Source: Rhodococcus sp. IITR03 (GTDB taxonomy: Bacteria; Actinomycetota; Actinomycetes; Mycobacteriales; Mycobacteriaceae). From it: DNA of 7,034 bases. Under the pieces are notes generated by a model, which was not told where the DNA came from, searched no databases, and was given only the letters and a program-made list of their open reading frames with translations. The stretch covers positions 1 to 7,034 of the forward strand of contig LATQ01000551.1 in the NCBI GenBank assembly GCA_001017865.1. The letters run 5' to 3'. Below, in pieces: positions 6,256-7,034 of this stretch. The stretch's first letter is position 1. Each line of letters begins with the position of its first letter. Made by a program: the position numbers and the translations under genes.

Positions 6256-6288
6256 TCACAGCGACACGCCGACGGCGGTGTAGCCGTG

Positions 6289-6318
6289 CGCCCCCCGCGG
6301 CACATACCGTGGGGGGCG
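6289..6318 (+). other. 12-bp GC hairpin abutting the membrane-protein start
   Basis: CGCCCCCCGCGG (6289-6300) pairs with CCGTGGGGGGCG (6307-6318) around the loop CACATA, with a single G-T (G-U in RNA) pair. The 3' arm includes the G-run that would act as ribosome-binding site and the first base of the GTG start at 6318. It may be a second terminator for canB or a hairpin limiting translation of the next gene. Confidence 0.6.
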
Positions 6319-7034
6319 TGCTTGAACCGACCGGTCCTCTGCCCCCCGAGATCTACTGGCGACGACGCATTCTCGCGATCGGAGTCTCGGTGGTCGTGCT
6401 GGTTCTGGTCATCTGGCTCGTAGTGGCGCTGACCGGCGGCGAGGACCCCGATCAGAATCCCGAACCCGCAGCAGCGGAGGTGACGACCTCCGCCACCACG
6501 ACGGCGGCCGATGCGTCCGCCGACGCGGCATCCGCGAGCACCACCCGGAGCGGTGGATCCTCGGGTTCGTCCGGATCGGGTGGAGCGGAGGGATCGGCCT
6601 CGGACGACGCGGACGAGGACGACACGTCCACGTCCGCCACCACCTCCGCTGCTCCGGTTCCGCCGGGGCAGTGCTCCGATCAGTCGCTCGCCGTGCGGGT
6701 GACGGCGGACGAGCCGAACTACCGGGTCGGTTCCGAACCCGATTTCACGATCGTCATCACCAACATCGGCACATCGCAGTGCGAACGCGACCTCGGTGCG
6801 GGCCTGCAGCAGGTGCTCGTCTACAGCCTCGACGGCAACGAGCGGCTCTGGGCCAACACCGACTGCTTCCCCGAATCGACCGCCGACATCCGGTCGCTCG
6901 CTCCGGGCGACCAGGCGGCCTATTCCGTCAAGTGGTCGGCGACGACCTCCGAGCCCGGCTGCCAGGCGCCGCGCCGAACCGTCCGGCCCGGCGCATACAC
7001 CGTGGTCGGCAGCTCGGCGGCCTGCGCAGCGTGC
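6318..7034 (+). CDS. Single-pass membrane protein with Cys-containing extracytoplasmic domain, partial
   Basis: This apparent counterpart of M. tuberculosis Rv3587c runs off the right edge. From the GTG, a short cytoplasmic tail (EPTGPLPPEIYWRRR) has positive charge just before one transmembrane helix (about residues 18-39, rich in V, L, I). A low-complexity linker of S, T, A, G, D and E follows (about 41-112). Then comes a beta-rich domain from about 115 with Cys119, 155, 183 and 215, consistent with two disulfides outside the membrane. Tail-in, domain-out topology follows from the RRR before the helix. The last residues (GSSAACAAC) do not look natural; one C restored at 7009-7011 would read VVGQLGGLRSV. 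An alternative in-frame GTG at 6309 would add three residues. Function is unknown. In mycobacteria the neighbour is disA, beyond this window here. Confidence 0.75.
   Translation, partial: MLEPTGPLPPEIYWRRRILAIGVSVVVLVLVIWLVVALTGGEDPDQNPEPAAAEVTTSATTTAADASADAASASTTRSGGSSGSSGSGGAEGSASDDADEDDTSTSATTSAAPVPPGQCSDQSLAVRVTADEPNYRVGSEPDFTIVITNIGTSQCERDLGAGLQQVLVYSLDGNERLWANTDCFPESTADIRSLAPGDQAAYSVKWSATTSEPGCQAPRRTVRPGAYTVVGSSAACAAC

Noticed and set aside
6244..6260. CRP/GlxR-like site (TGTGA and TCACA half-sites)
   Set aside because: Spacing is seven bases, not the six of the consensus, and the arms are better explained as part of the hairpin after canB. A lost base would make the spacing eight, still wrong.
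7003..7034. CXXC metal or redox motif at the end of the membrane protein
   Set aside because: It arises only after a probable one-base loss; the alternative frame continues the domain more naturally.

Overview
The window is high-GC DNA from an actinobacterium of the mycolic-acid-bearing group, most likely Rhodococcus or a close relative such as Nocardia or Gordonia. Three things point there. Codon third positions are strongly G/C, and GTG starts are common. Positions 3525-7034 keep, from memory, the gene order and orientations of the Mycobacterium tuberculosis Rv3592-Rv3587c block: mhuD, alpha/beta hydrolase, mutY, canB and a membrane protein next to disA. The MhuD and CanB homologues also keep their active-site residues at the mycobacterial residue numbers. 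The genus is an inference.

Layout from left to right: a partial TetR-family regulator (minus, cut by the left edge); divergent from it, an MpaB/Lcp-type (DUF2236) oxygenase gene; an OsmC-like thiol peroxidase; a FrnE-type DsbA thioredoxin-fold protein (all plus). Converging on these is a two-gene minus operon, mhuD (heme-degrading monooxygenase) followed by a DUF1990 gene. Divergent from mhuD is an alpha/beta hydrolase (plus), which converges on mutY (adenine glycosylase, minus). mutY is divergent from canB (beta-carbonic anhydrase, plus). After two hairpins comes a single-pass membrane protein with a Cys-containing extracytoplasmic domain, which runs to the right edge. No stretch over 300 bases lacks a gene. 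I saw no tRNA, rRNA, CRISPR array or insertion sequence.

The left half is a small redox-flavoured neighbourhood: a probable heme oxygenase-fold enzyme, a peroxidase and a dithiol oxidoreductase. It sits beside a heme-degradation operon, and any functional link is inference. The right half is conserved housekeeping: repair of oxidised-guanine mispairs, CO2/bicarbonate interconversion and an envelope protein of unknown role.

The dominant oddity is that at least seven of the ten genes have their reading frame broken by net shifts best explained as one or two bases missing from short G or C runs, often at otherwise conserved protein sequence. The affected genes are tetR, mpaB-like, frnE-like, hydrolase, mutY (twice), canB and the membrane protein. 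The uniform direction and homopolymer context point to sequencing or assembly error, not gene decay. I therefore annotate these as genes with interrupted frames and give the likely break points.
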